Both the position numbers and the translations under genes were made by a program. The notes beneath the pieces were generated by a model. It saw only the letters and a list, made by a program, of their open reading frames with translations. It was not told where the DNA came from and did no database searches. This document shows positions 28,801 to 43,800 of a stretch of DNA of 64,000 bases, in pieces. The stretch's first letter is position 1; every line of letters begins with the position of its first letter. This stretch comes from Rhyacophila brunnea. Taxonomy: Eukaryota > Arthropoda > Insecta > Trichoptera > Rhyacophilidae. The stretch is taken from positions 992,001 to 1,056,000 of the forward strand of contig JAGYXB010000653.1 in the NCBI GenBank assembly GCA_022495005.1, in the 5' to 3' direction.

Positions 28801-31800
28801 TGATTTATAAGGTTTTTTTAATAGTTATGTCGTATTTAATAATTTACTATCAATTAGCCACCATCTAAAGATCATCTTTAAGCTTACTTTAACATTATGA
28901 AGAAAGAAAATTATATCTATGGAATAATTGAAAATAATAATCTTAAAGGCAAATATTGAAAAAAGGCTTTATTTATTTTTCATACAATACGAAATTTTCC
29001 CATAAACAGAGAAGCATAAGAGAAATTACGTATTTAAGTTATATGGCATTAGCAGGGTCGTTTTTATATTTGAAGTAACCCCAAAAACGCATCTAATCAA
29101 AACACAATTAAAAAAATGGTTCTAAAGATTTTTTTATTTTTTTTTCGGGCTCCGGAGCTCCTACCATTTCGAGGAGCTGACCACTATGGTGAATCTGACC
29201 CTGGTATTTGCGTTACAAAAATATGTTATTTTAAATGCCAATCCAAAAAATCCAGGATTGGGAAAATTAAATCTGTGGAGCATGATTATTTGAATAGTTA
29301 ATTCAATTTAAATATTAGTATCACAAACAAAACATTTTTCAGCAATTATTATATAAATTGATAAAAAAAATCAGTATCAAAAATTAAAATACTATTGCTA
29401 CTTCATTAAAGTTAGTATTTTATTGAAAACAAATTTTGAAAACTCAACTTAATCCTATATAATGAAGTACAAAAAAAGGTTAGGTACACTAAAAATATTT
29501 TAAAATAGAAATGGTATAAAAATAATGCAAACATTATTTTCGTTTAATCTGTAGGGGATATCAATTATTTTTAAAGCCAGGCAATTTATTTTTAATCGCT
29601 TGCTGAATTGTTTTGTAATTTCTCATCTAAATATAGTTAGATCTCTGTTTGTTTGTGAGAAAATTAAATTTTTCATCAATCTTCTGTCACCGTTGTGATT
29701 AATTGTTTTCTTTCTTTCCAGGACGAAAAGAACCAATTGCTGATAACTAACATCTGGCTCAAGCTCGTAAGTATATTTTCATTACCTACCCCACCTCTGA
29801 AAAGTTTCAGAAATTTTGCATTATTTAAGACACTTGAGCGTAAAATCTGTTACAATTTACAATGCAAAATAATTTAAAATAAATTGTCTATTCAAATCCA
29901 TTTATAATGTTATGATATCTGGTGATTGTTATAAAATAGCATTACAGCTACACTGCTATTTCGGAAAAGTTTAGTAGACAGAGTAAACAAGGGTATAAAT
30001 GCTTAGGGTTTTAGGATAATGGTTTGTGGTATCACAAACAAAACATAAAGGTACAAATTGAGATGACTCGAAGCACATTTTTCAAGATGAAATAGATCAA
30101 TGCTCTGTATTAGAAATATTTCATTTAATATCTGGATGAGAATAATGTGGTATATGGAACATTAAAAAATATTGAAGCTTTTAAAATATTGATACTCCGT
30201 TGAATATTAAAAAGTACATAAAAAGATAGCCATATAAAGAAGTCACATAAGTGTCAAAAACAATAAAGAGAAAAAAAATGAGATTCTTTCGACACATTAT
30301 ACGAAAAGATACCTAAATATCTAATACTGAAAAGATCATTCAACTAATAATAGAAGGCCGCCGGAGTACCGGTGGACGAATAACCACCGTAAACGGTTGC
30401 ATTAATTAACGGCAATGGTTTCCAACCTTTCATATAAGTGGAACCATATATTATATACCGGGTGCTACGGGTGATTGAGTATACATAATATGAGGAACGC
30501 ATTTTTGTAATTTGTCTACCTGAGATGACAGTATACACGTAAATTCATGATATCATCCACGAAAATGGTTATGACTCTCACTCCTCACCTCCGTAACTCG
30601 GTACTCCATACTTCAATGGAACCTCGCGCACGCCTCTGTATGGTTGTATAATATGATAGACGCAGTTTGTTTTGTAACTCATCTACATGAGACAGTAATA
30701 TACGATATACACGACAAGTATTGGTATCAGCACCGAAATGTTCACAGATCTTACTGTTCACTCTTCTAACTACGTATTTGAAAGGCACTATATTATGATA
30801 TAAAATGCACGTTGACTTATGTTATGTGTTGTGTGATAATAATATGACTATTGCTCTTCTTCATTGGGATTTCGTGTAAAATTTCTCATCAGTACAAAAA
30901 GAATCTAGATTTATAGAAAATATTTAGATTTAACGTTATATGCCAGATATAATTTTTTCAAGTCAGGTGTATAAAATTGCTAGATCTGACAATGAAAACG
31001 CAAATTTAGCAACGTTGCACCTATTTAATATTATTTAAGAAAGTTAAATGTATAATTTTGATGTTTTATTTTAATGATGTAAGTAACAAAAAATAATAAT
31101 ATGCGAAATATTTGCTCTGACGTAGAACCTAGTTATGTAGTTTGAAATTTCTCGCAGATACTATTCAACTATTCGATCAAAGCACAAAGATACAGCTAGA
31201 ATTTCTCGCTCAAATACTTCAGAAATACCGCAGTGTATTATACCGTTAACCATTAGACGGGTAACTTTAACCGTCAGTTTTGTTATTGATGGAAAGTCAG
31301 TGACACGTCAAAGGATAATATTATTTTGCGCCTCTATTTGCGCACCAACGCGCCGTTTAACGGTGACGGAACATTTGATACTCTGTCACTATTGTATTTG
31401 CAATGAAATTGATGGGTAAGTTCACTTGTCAAGAAAAATAAATATTGCCTTACCGTACAATATAATATCAGATCAGCGTCAATATCTTCTGTCCATATAA
31501 CAGGTAATCTATTTTATTGCCTACTCAAATACCTGTTATGGTTTTGTCAATATAATATACAGTTTATTTTAGGAAGAATAAATAGGTAGTAAATTATATT
31601 ATAATATATTGTATTATATAGGTATTTGGAATGAAGTGGTTCATTCAAAGACATGAATCCAAAAGGTCGTAACAGATAATTCGCGACATGGTAGGAGACT
31701 AAAATTATTTTCGTATTAGCTTTCCCAATTTAGCACATTTCGCATCAAAAAATCGTATTTAGATGCCGTAAACAGCTTAAATTCTATTATAAAAAAACTG

Positions 31801-34800
31801 GAATGTTACACCAAATTTGATTTAAATTCAATATATTATTGTCCTTGCGGTACCTACCAAAAGAATACTTATTACTTAAAATATTTGAGTAATGACCTAC
31901 ATATAATTATGACCTGCGTTAATTTTTACATGTATGACTTGTTTCCAATATTACTAAAATGCGTCTAGTAAAAACTCTTGTCTTCCCGATTTGTATATAT
32001 GCCTCTGGGACTTAGACACTAAAATCAAGATAAAAGCAGAGGATAGACGCTTTTGAAATGTGGTGTTGGAATCTGGTGGATGGTCAAACGTACCAACTAT
32101 TCCATAGACAGCGAACTGAAGATTTGAGGCAGGCTCTCATCATTTTGCGTTAGCCGAACTCTTCAGTTGTTTGATTATATAACACGTTATGAACACGACA
32201 ACCTGTAAAAACTTATGATGTTGGGTGGAGTGAAAGGTCTGAGGGCAAGAGGAAGAGATCCCTCCAGATGGAGAGACCAAATCAATATTTCACATCGAAG
32301 AAAGCCCTGCGTGCCGCTGAACGCCGTGAAAAGGGCTGTCAAACAGCCAAATCATCTGAGTCACGATCCTCAGTCATGAGGTCTCGACGAAAAAGATAAA
32401 GTTTATTATTTGTCAAATTATAATTTTTTTCACGTGAAAACAATGATTATTAAGACTACTTTTTTATATTATTTAGATATATTTTTTAATTTTGAAAAAA
32501 TCTTCTATTTTTTCTGGCTTATTTTCTTATCCTATCTATATCTATATTATATGAATGACAGTAGGCAACACTATTTTGCTTATATATACTATTTTCATAA
32601 ACGCCCTATTAAAAGAATGTTACATCGTCATGGGACAGATATATAATTTTAAAAAGGGCTGTAACCACGATATGATGAAACATGGAAATATTAACAATTT
32701 ATTTCAGTGATGACGTTCACAACAATAGCTTTTAATGATATGCTTACATTTTATATGATCATACAATAATGAGAAAATATTTACATGATAAAAAGAACTT
32801 TTTATATACAACATTTTTAAATTTTTTACTTCATATGAAGTAAATAAAAAAACAAACACATACTATATAACACTGAAATGTCATTTTGACATTTCATTTT
32901 GATTTCCATAGTAACGTACGTATATATTAATAATTTAGTTGCTAGGCCCACCCCCTTAGCAACCAATAATAGTATTTTACATTTTACGGATTTTTCTGAA
33001 ATAATTTTCCATACAAAACAGAATTAACTGAAAATGAATTCGATTCTGCTTAAAGATCGCTAAAAGTATTAAAACAATGCATTGGCATCGTGTTCTGATA
33101 TATTCTAAAAGTTGTCTAGCTAGTCGGGAAGTTAGTTAAAAATCGTTTGCAAGATTTGTACTGGACAAACAACCACCAGACAAACAAGAATACGAGCTAA
33201 TAAAAACGTTGTAAAATAGGGCATAATAATGATATACACATATTATTTCATACAAATTGGTCTTATATATACCCAATCTAGGCCTTTAATATACCTACAT
33301 TTTTTTAATTGATGATACATATTATGGATTAATAATGATTAATAATGATATTATTGGTAACTATTTGTAACTATTGTTATATTATATAATATGAACTTTT
33401 AATATTTCTCATGTTATACTGTTGTGAAGTATTGCGATAGAAATATTTTCAACAAAAAATGTGTCCTCTAATTCAGAAGAGAATTCACTACCAGCCCAAA
33501 TAAGAGTTTCATAATAAGCTCACGTTTTACTATCTGACCCGAAACCTTATGGAGTACCTACCTACCCTTTTCTTTGACAACTTTTTCTATTTTCCTAATA
33601 CTCCCTTGAAATTCTCAAAAGAATTTGAAACAAAATATTAAACGTTTTTTTGTACCTCTATGTACGTCTTTTGTTTTTTCATATATCATAAAAGTATCAA
33701 CACATGATAATATAACATTTTAGTTTATTTTGAATTTAGAATAATTTAATCACTGTGTTTAATCATAAAATAGGATTTTTATGAAAATAGAATGGTAGAT
33801 ACTACAAACATAAGCATTTTTTTATTAGTCCACGATTGAAACAGTTACAGATCAGAATTACCGAAACTAAAAACCGAATTTTTAACATTAAATATTATTT
33901 ATTTGTAACATACATTAGTTATTTTATTATTTAACTGTACTATACACAGAAACTGAAAAGCCGAAAGCTTTTGAATTTGGCACTCTGCAACGGCCACAGT
34001 TGTATGGTGATAATGTTGGTTCTAGTGATCACATTTTATTTCAAATTACTTTTTTAACATTATATACAGAATAAACTATTTATTTTATTCAACGAATAAT
34101 TCGCAAGATTTGATAATGTAACGTTCTTTATATTGAAGTTGGGCGTCGGTTAACTTGATTTAAAGCACACAATCCGATAAATTAGAGCAATTTGATAATC
34201 ATTTCAATATGTATAAACTACTAGTTAATTTTTTCGTCGTAATTAGATATGACTTGGTGCACATTGGGGAGAATCTAGTGAATTCGGGTTCAAGTCCCGT
34301 CGAGTATCATATTTTTTTCAAACATTTTTTTCTAGCACCTATGTATTATAATAATATATCTGAGATGTTTTCAAATTGTTTATGTACACGCAAAATAAAT
34401 TGATGTAAAAAAATAATAATAAGGTACTAAGTAAAAAGCTTCGGTTTAAAATGACTATTATAAAATCATAGTCAATATTTTTCAGATTGATATTTTAATA
34501 ATTAATTGATAAAACCATACGTTAGAGTCACGGGCCATGGCGCATAGATTGGGAACCAATGATACAGGTGTTGTCCGTCCGTGTATACTGTTTTCTATAA
34601 TTAAATTTAAAGGAAAGTACTGACATTCAATATTGAGCTGTAAATAAAATTGCCAGCTCCAAAAAAGATTCCTTTTTCCCGGCAATAATTTTCAATTGTT
34701 TTTTTTTGTGTGTGTATTTTCCGATGTGTAAATAAAAAAGAAGGTAAAAGTATGTTTTTCATACACGGTGTTCACGTTTGTGGAACAAGGCGATTACTCC

Positions 34801-37800
34801 CGCCGGAATACATTTGGCTAAAACATTCACGTCCGCATTATTACTCTGGGGAGAAACATCACGTCAATTAGGGCACAGTTTTATACTCTGACACCGAAAA
34901 CCTCTCATTAGGGAAGACATTTTAAAGACCCTAGATGTATTTCTGTCAGCAGATGCAAAAAATAAAGAGTATTTATTTTCCACTGCTCATAAAGAAAGTC
35001 TTCTGTTCAGGTTTCAAGTTTGAAAATCGAATGATAATAATGATGTTTTATTTAAATTTGAAAGATATTTCTTTACGAATATAGTTTTAAGCTCAAAAAT
35101 CATTTAGAGAAACGAAGATAATCTCAAATTAAGTGAAATACAAAATAATAATCTAAATAATATTCTATTAAATACTAGACATGCAATATTTTAAAATGTA
35201 AGATTATTTTCAATGAAAACAACGTTTTAAAGTCTTCGGAAACGGTTACATGTAAATTTTACGTAAAACATTTCACCGTGGCACAGTTCGACGTGAGCTT
35301 TCTATCGGTGCTTTATATTCAATATGAACATTAATTCAATTTTCATAGCTAATTTTGGCAAAATTCATGAATTCAAGAATGAAAACCTAACCTAACCTAA
35401 CCGAACCTAAGTGAACCGAACCTAACAAATAACAGTATATCGGCTATTTTCAAAATTTGCTTGCTGCTGTTCTCTTGTAAATTGTAAACCGACAAGAACC
35501 GTATTTTATTTAGACATGAATTTTATGTCAGTACTATATGACCCAAAGAGTTTGGACGATCTTTAATATACGGCCATATATTTCCGATACAACATTTCAC
35601 GGTGAAGTGTAATACGGTGAATTGCATACGTACAAGTTTCCGGACATGCTTGGAAACATACATACCTATTAGATAAAATACACCGAATGGGATACAAACA
35701 CACATCTTTCACTGAGAGGATAAGTGCTCTTACCCATTGAGTTATAGATCCAGTTATAATAATTCTTGTAAAATTATTGCTAATAACTTTACTACATATT
35801 ATGTTAGTAATATTATCATTACTTCAATGTAATTAACAAAGTTGGTAGCCGATGGATAGATTGATGGCTCGCACAGTGAAAGATGTGAACACTCGGTCCC
35901 TTTTTAAATCCATTGTTTTCTATTGGCAGTGTATTTATTATAGTTGAAATAGCATCAACAAACTATTGTATAAGATTTTTGTGCATCAAAGTTTTTAATA
36001 AATTTAAATCTTATTTTAAAAAATGTTTTTACAATACAATATATTGATATTGTATAAGAAAAAATGGTGGTAATCACTTTCATTTATTACTAATACGAAT
36101 GCTACCTGAAACCTAAATTTTGCAGGCCCTTTAGGGATATGGTACTAAATACTTATATGTTATGCAATCAATGCTATGATCTAGATATGATAATAATGTA
36201 TGAATTTTTTTTTTAGTATTATTTTTAAAACCCAAATCTCCAAAATATTCGAAGTAAAATACGTTATTTAGAATAGCTGGAGAAACATTAGGAAAAACTT
36301 TAACCCAGTGAGATTTGACTTCAAACCTATCGCAGGTCGGGGTGAGTGATTTAACGATCAAGAATAATCAAGAGTTTTTTTTAATAATATGCATGTTTCT
36401 AGAGCTGATATAAATTATGTATTTTCCATAAAAAAATCTTTCATTTATATTTATGTAAGCATCAAAAAATAATTTAATTATAAATCTGGAAAATATGCCA
36501 ATATATTCAACGAAAGAAATTTAAATTACGTACGACTATAATGCAAATTTAAAATATGCCTATTCGTTTATTTAATATGCAGACATTTACAAATCTAAAT
36601 AAAGTTATTTCGGCAGTGAGGGTAAAAAACTATTATGTAAAAAGTTAAAATAAAATTTCTAAATTCCTGAATTCTCAATATGGTAGTTATTCATAGCATT
36701 ATGAAAATAATAATGTGACTTTAAAGTATTCATAAAATTATTAAAGTTAATCGATTGTGTTTGGTATATTAATTATTAATTAAAACGGGGTTGTAGTTTT
36801 CCTACGTCATCAGACGTGTTGCGGGGTTGTTTTTCATCCACTTAAGAGTTTTCTTCGCTATTCCGAACTAAAAAAAACTTGTTTGTTTCTCAAAGTGGGG
36901 GTGGCATATGCTTGGTATCCAGAAAATGTACTCTGAACCATACGGTGCATACCAATGTAAGTTTTTGGAAAAACAAATATAGAAAAACAACCCGCGCAGC
37001 CTTAATAATAAATAACGCAACTTTGCTGTAAAAGCCAACAGAACAGGTTGAAAATTCAGTTAACTTAGTAATGGAACAAAGTGGATACGTATTTCATTGT
37101 AGCAAACTGTTCTAGCATTTTTAATGAAAAACAATTAAACATAAACTATGTATTAACAATAACTATATTTGATTTTCATATTATAAACCCTTTTATACTG
37201 TAACGCTATTTGACATCAAATCAATTAGACATTAACCTGATTAATTCTATTCGATTAAGAGCATCAGTGAAACAGCAAATAATTTTCAACAATAGGTGGG
37301 ACGTAATTTCGCATTCGTTTCCAATGGGAGAGCAATAGTCGAGCTGTGAGCACGTCAATTTGTTTTGTGATGGCGTCGGAGGAATATATTTTTAAATCGT
37401 GTAAAGATAACTAAAAAACGTTACACATTTTCTCGAAAAAGAAAACATGTCAATGAATATATTATTATTATTGCTAATATAACAATAAACATAATTATTA
37501 AATGTACGCATATTGAATTTTTATGACAAATTATGTTTTGTTCGTCACGCAACGTCTCAACACAATCTGCGCGTCGCGTAGTTACGATCTTTTTAGACCA
37601 TGCCTCAGCTGAAGTATAGCCTTAATATAAACATTTGTCACTGATACACATGTTAATATACCTAAAGCTCATTTTGACGCACTCAAATGAATAGTAAAGC
37701 ACCACAAAGCTATCGTATTATTACAATAAATTATAAAACTAAACTACTAAGATAATGTCTCGGTCAATTATTATGAGAGGACAAAAATACAAAATTTCAA

Positions 37801-40800
37801 GTAAAGATCAACCTTATACGTGGCAGAGGTAGACGCCATATTGTTATGAGTAAATGGTTCCAGGCAACAGTTAATGGAGTGACAATTGATTTGATTATGA
37901 CTGACCTCCGAGCTCCAAAATGTGATAGATTCTTTACCAATCACTAATACCATAAATAATTTTGGAATCAAGTTTGGATGTCGTGTAAATACAATTTCAG
38001 ATTATGGAAATACTCTATTTTATTTTATTCTAATGTCTTTTCGTATAAATGTTAAATAGAATAGGTAATCAAAATTATTCCTTTATGACAAAAACATAAA
38101 TTATTATGATATTATATAGTTGTCTGGCATGTCCAACGTATCGATCGAGGGATGAATTTTTGTCAATCGTACGCATCGCAGGCCCATAGGAATAGAGTAA
38201 TGACAATGTAAAAAGCATGTAAATTCAGTTATAAATAATATAATTTCATTGAGCTTTAGAAGGTGAAACATTAACTATTCCTAATTTTATTTAATTAACC
38301 TGCTAACGTGAAAATCGTTTTATTAAAATTAACTACGAATAAGCCGATGTGGCCACATCGTATTATTTAATTTGAATTATATTACCCAAGGCATACCGCA
38401 GTAGTGAGAGAAAGAGAAACTTTTCTATTCAGAATAGGCCTCGCGCTTTAAACTGAGGTTGTTTACCTTTACCGTTACGCAGTAGAAGTAGGGTATTTTC
38501 ACAGTGAGATAATAGTTTAACTATGAGTGCCCAAAGTGTCCAAAAAAGACCAAAAATTATAATCTTCACGACGAATCGATTGTTTAATTTGTAACGCCCC
38601 AGTATCCGTTATAATACGTTTGTTAAAGTTGAAGAATTACAATAATGGTAGGGTGTAGTAGATTATTGACAGTTTTAATACTGGGTGGAAGATCACAGCC
38701 TACTTGAAGGTGGATACGCCTGTCTTATAGTATGCAAATTGTATGAATAATTATTATCAGTAAATAAAGATATAAATGTAATATATCCAAATAGGTCTAT
38801 GTCCTCTCAGTCAAAGTAAGATTTCCAGTAAACGACGCCCGTGAAGAAAAACGCCCTTGTTCAATAATCTCAGAGATTGGTTTATGAAAGCTCATCACTA
38901 CATCGTTGTCCAGAATAGTAACAAACATGCAAAAGATGGCCAAAATCATCGCCAACGTTAGGCAGGTAACGGGTATGATACAGAAAAAATATATTCAGGA
39001 AATATGTGAAAAATAAATCTTTGAAAGTTTCCAACAATACCTACTAATTTTGTATTGTAATGCCTAGACCAGACCAATATGCCATATCAACCACATTTAC
39101 GAAGAGGTACAATGGTCTGAACTACGCTTAAGGATATAATATAGCAGAGGTTTCATTGAATATTACCTACCTTGAAAGATATTAAGGAAAAGGCTTTATT
39201 ATTAGGTATTATACTGTCATATGCTCACATCAAGTTTGTTGATTATCATCGTTGGGCTACCTAGCATATTATTTTTGGTAAATTCACAACTACGACACTT
39301 TACGGAGCAGTTACTGAATGTATAATGGCTATTTTGCAATGTTATCCAAAGAGCAAGCAACTGTGTATACAGAAGGTGTTCGCCGGAGGTGCACTGTACA
39401 CACCACGCGGTTTACTTTGGGTTAGATTAAAATAATAGTATGCTAATTAAACCTCCCTCAATGGACTTGCATGATACGCAAGAAAATGTCAAGTTGCTTT
39501 TTGCGGGGGCGAACCTTCGAGCTACCGATGGGATTCTACGTCCCCGGACAATTCGCCTCGGTCGGTGACGTATTTTACTTTTTTTTTCATTCCCCAGTAG
39601 TGTCGCCGACTCTCCCGTTTCATGTTTTATTTTATTTTATTTGCGGAGTATTTGAAAATGATATACTACCACTTTCACCGTCTTTTTATCTTTACTACAA
39701 CTGAATATTATGTTTACAATGAAAAAAAACACCGATATAAAAAATGTTAACATAGCCATAAAACTCGATTTCCTTTATAAGGTTTATATTAGGTTCTAAA
39801 TAATATATTAGTACTATATTTAGTAACAAAATCTTCTAGTAAATTATAAATAAAATTATTATCTAAGATGAAATCACAAAAATTCAAAAGTCACTTCATA
39901 GAAAAAACGTTCGACATTCTGGATCAGCTATCTCCAGTTTTTCTTATCTTCTACCGATGACAACTAGTTTATATATGCCGAACAATAACATTAATATGGA
40001 CGAACCATCTGGGGAAAAAAATGACACTCACTTTTTTATCGGGTCTGCCGAATGGCATAATCTGTTCTAACGACATTACAATACAGTTGATATTGCTATA
40101 AATTCCCGATGCGTTTTGTCGGTCTGCCGAATGGTTCGGTTTGAACGGGTTCGCTCAAATGAACATTGACACTAGAAACACTGTTCTAACGCCATTACAA
40201 TAAAGGTGATATTGCTATAAATTCCAGATGTGTGATATCGCATAATGAAAATTGCGTGACGTCTACCTATACATGTGCGAATGTCGCTATGCGTAAATTT
40301 ACTTGCTGGCTACCGTATTGAGTGCGTTCTCCATTAATAATGTCATTGATGCCGAATAATCAAATTTCAAAATAATTACGTATAATTAGGTACCTACATA
40401 CAGTAAAAGTTCTAATTTGCGGACGTCGATTTAACGAACTTCTAGATTTTACGGTCAAAATTTCCGATTCGTATTCCACTCGTAAACAATGATTGGCACG
40501 TGATCACACACTATTTCGAGCAGGAATAAAGGTGGGAACAGATTGCTAACAAGTCACGCCACGCGACGAAATGAGACGCGTGTAGAATGACATTATACCT
40601 TACCATATTCTATTCACTATTGTGTATTATGCAAGAAACTCTGAAATAATGGGAACTGAAATAAATAACGGGTGTGGAGAAGCAGGCAACCGATCTCGAG
40701 TGTGGAAGAATACGGGATAAACTTAAACACGTGCCAATAATACGTCATATGTCAAATACTGACAACTGCTCTCGGTTCATGCATTGACGCTCATTTAACA

Positions 40801-43800
40801 TCGGTGTATTGAAGGTTGCAACACACCGTATTGCACGTCTATAATGCGTGGTTCGTTTTCGTAGGATACTCACATTCAAAACCCTGCATCAAAATGTAGT
40901 GTATTGAAATATAGCCTATCTTAATTATATTTATTAATACTTTGGACGCTGAAGACGCACCCGGCGTGTAATGACCAGGCGGCCGATCTATGTAATTATT
41001 AACGTGCATTTAAAAGGTGGTAATTAAAAAATCATTATCTAGTCAGCAGCAAATGAGTTAATCTACTATGTGGTATTATGAGACAGAAACATAATAATGT
41101 AATAACCCGACATGACACGATGCGTTCACACGCCACGCGATCCAATTAATTCGGTTCGGCGTGTTATTGGTAGTGGATGAAGCTACACGATGCATCTTGG
41201 GTAATGTGTTTCTAGTCGACACGTGATCCTACGTGTCAGATGTCAATGTCATATTTAATAATGCGAATTAATATTACTAAAATACATTATCCTCCCGTAT
41301 ATCCTATTCGATAATACCTATATTATATTCATCTATCTTCTCAAACTACGTATTATCTACTCGAAAATGCATCTAAAATTTCTCATCAGTTCGCCAAATA
41401 TATTAATTATTTGTTGATTTATTTCATGGATTCGATATCGACGATTGCTTTTTTTTAGTTTTTTTTTCTATTATTATACTATTACCTGCTGATGTTTCGT
41501 GGAGTTGCGTATGTTTGGTGTGCAAGGTCCGCATTGGGTGAGGATACGTGGCGTGGCGTGGTTTTCTGCTTCAGTTTAAACGCGTTTTGCTCGATATTCT
41601 AACATGTAATTTTTTTTAATGTTTTTTATAAAATTTGAGCTTTGTTTAATTTAAAAAATATATTTTTAGTAAAATACAATTAATTAAAAACAGCTTAACC
41701 AACTAATTTGTCTTTTTTTAACATATGCATTCAGAAAACCTACTATTTGGTATAACGTACATTATTCTCCTAAATGGATGTTATGTCAAAGTTTTACTGT
41801 ATTACTTATGTGGTGAGTGGATACTATGTAAATTTAAATATTCAAATAACGTTGACGCCAAATTGTTAGAAACCATTCAACTCACAATATGTATGTATAT
41901 TATATTTTACATTTGTATCGCAGGTTTGCGTATTTTGCGTGACAGGCAGAAAGTAAATATTTTTCAAGACTGTAATACACTTCAGTCTTTGAAGAATAAA
42001 TTGTATTTGACTATTTACTTACTTGGAAACAAAGCACTTACTTGTTTTAAATGAAAGCAACAATATTTACGTATATTCTTTTACAAACTTACTCATTATA
42101 TTAGTCGACTCGTTATTGTCTGGTGTCTACAATATTTCTCTCATCTTCTTCAATTGCACTACAGCCCCATCATTACGACCTTAGCGTATTTCTTGTCAGA
42201 TCTAGCGTGTTTAAAAGGCAGTAAATTTATCGTTTTTTGACACATAAACTAGGTACTTCAAATTTATCATGAAGGTTGAAATATTACTATACTAAAATGG
42301 TTTGAAAATCAACATACTCCAGCCTTTTTCCATCTACTCAACAATAAAATGAATCTTTCGTACCTAGAGTACTTTTTGCCACATGATTTCTGTATTTATT
42401 AGTAGTGAAATGAAATAATAAACTTTTCTTTAATTCACAAACTTTTGAAGATTTTTAAAATGATAATTTTTAGATCTTTTTAATTTTGAGAAAATCAAAC
42501 CTGCAAATGAGGTAGGCAATTATTGTTTTACCATATCGGGCAAATTTTTTTGTCAACAGTTGGTAGCACTGAACATTCTAAATCGAGCCATGGCTTCGTC
42601 ATTGTTCTAATTCCACAATACTAGGCCCGTCTACATTTCGTTACGTCACGGTTCATAACAACCATTTTCTTTCCAATTATTTTTTTAGTTTTATATCACG
42701 CTCCAGTATCGGAGCATAGGTCAAACATAAGGCCACACCATTTCTTCTCTTTTCGTCTCCTGTTATGTGAGACCTGCAACATGTAGGTCGCTTTTGTAGC
42801 ATTACTGTACAGTGAGGAAGGGTCAGCTATCACAATAGAATCCATGAGGCTATATTACACTCTTTGTATAGCATCCGGAACCTGTTATGTCCCAGGCACG
42901 TAATGTACCTCGTCGTTATAACATCCATTAACAAAGACTGACGTATCATCTCAGTGTTTGTGACATGTTGGTACTAGTGCACCCAAATTCAAGACCTTTG
43001 GAGCTTGCTAAGATCGTGAGATCTCATATTATCTCATAGTCATATATGCGACACAAGTAACACGCATGCAGAATTTGGTTGTCACCTCAGGTGCTCACAT
43101 AATACAACGTTAACTTACACGTGTCTTTGAAATACAACGATATTGAATTGTGATAACGCATGAATTGGCATCAGAATCAACTATTTGTATATAAAGGTAG
43201 ATGAAATATTTAAGTGTACTACTTTTTCATTATTTCAAAATCTAAATTTAAAGAATGATTAAAAATTTCACTCATTTTATGATACTGTGCTTTTTACGGG
43301 TGGTGTGGCGTTTTATGAGAAACCTCTGTGAAAATGCTATACAGATGCATAGTTAGTTACGTAACGTCAGAGTATTACGTGGTACAGTGCAAAAGAAACG
43401 GCAATTATTTATTTTTTAATTTTCAGTACGAACCTGAGCCCATTTTTTGAATGCTGTGAACCAAAAATATTATTTATTTTATCACCACAGCGTACCAATA
43501 AAACACAGACACCATTTTTTCGTACTACAGACTTCCAAGATATAGGATTTTAAGATTTAATTGTGATAATTGCAACATTTATGTACCCCACATTATGAGT
43601 GGGTCGATAGCCTGAAAATAGCACGGGTTAATCCCTAACAAACCTAGCCAATCGGCCCTAAATTAAATTATACATATTGAACGACTCGGAAAGCAATAAA
43701 ATGTAATAAATACAACATTACTTACTAGATGCCAGCTGTACTGTTTATGATCTCATGTAAGCGCTTCAAGTTTCTATGATATTATAAGTAAATGGATTTT

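Larger units (their letters stand above)
22574..29721 (+). other. nAChRalpha6: Intron 2 (about 7.1 kb)
   Basis: It lies between GTCAGT and TTTCCAG. It carries one ACAACGTTTT-family copy (23052-23430), two TTAA-ended copies (24267-24626, 27508-27788) and a possible reverse SINE head near 26045. The remainder is AT-rich without recognisable coding content, and no second 45-bp exon-3 version was seen. Confidence 0.8.

Noticed and set aside
35384..35427. Telomere end
   Set aside because: The CCTAA units are few and interrupted, with unique sequence on both sides.
39471..39704. 77-codon + frame in a somewhat GC-richer patch
   Set aside because: Phe-rich, no family recognised, ends in low complexity.
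41725..42054. 109-codon + frame with hydrophobic stretches
   Set aside because: Length is expected once or twice by chance, and hydrophobicity follows from T-rich codons. I could not link it to any family.
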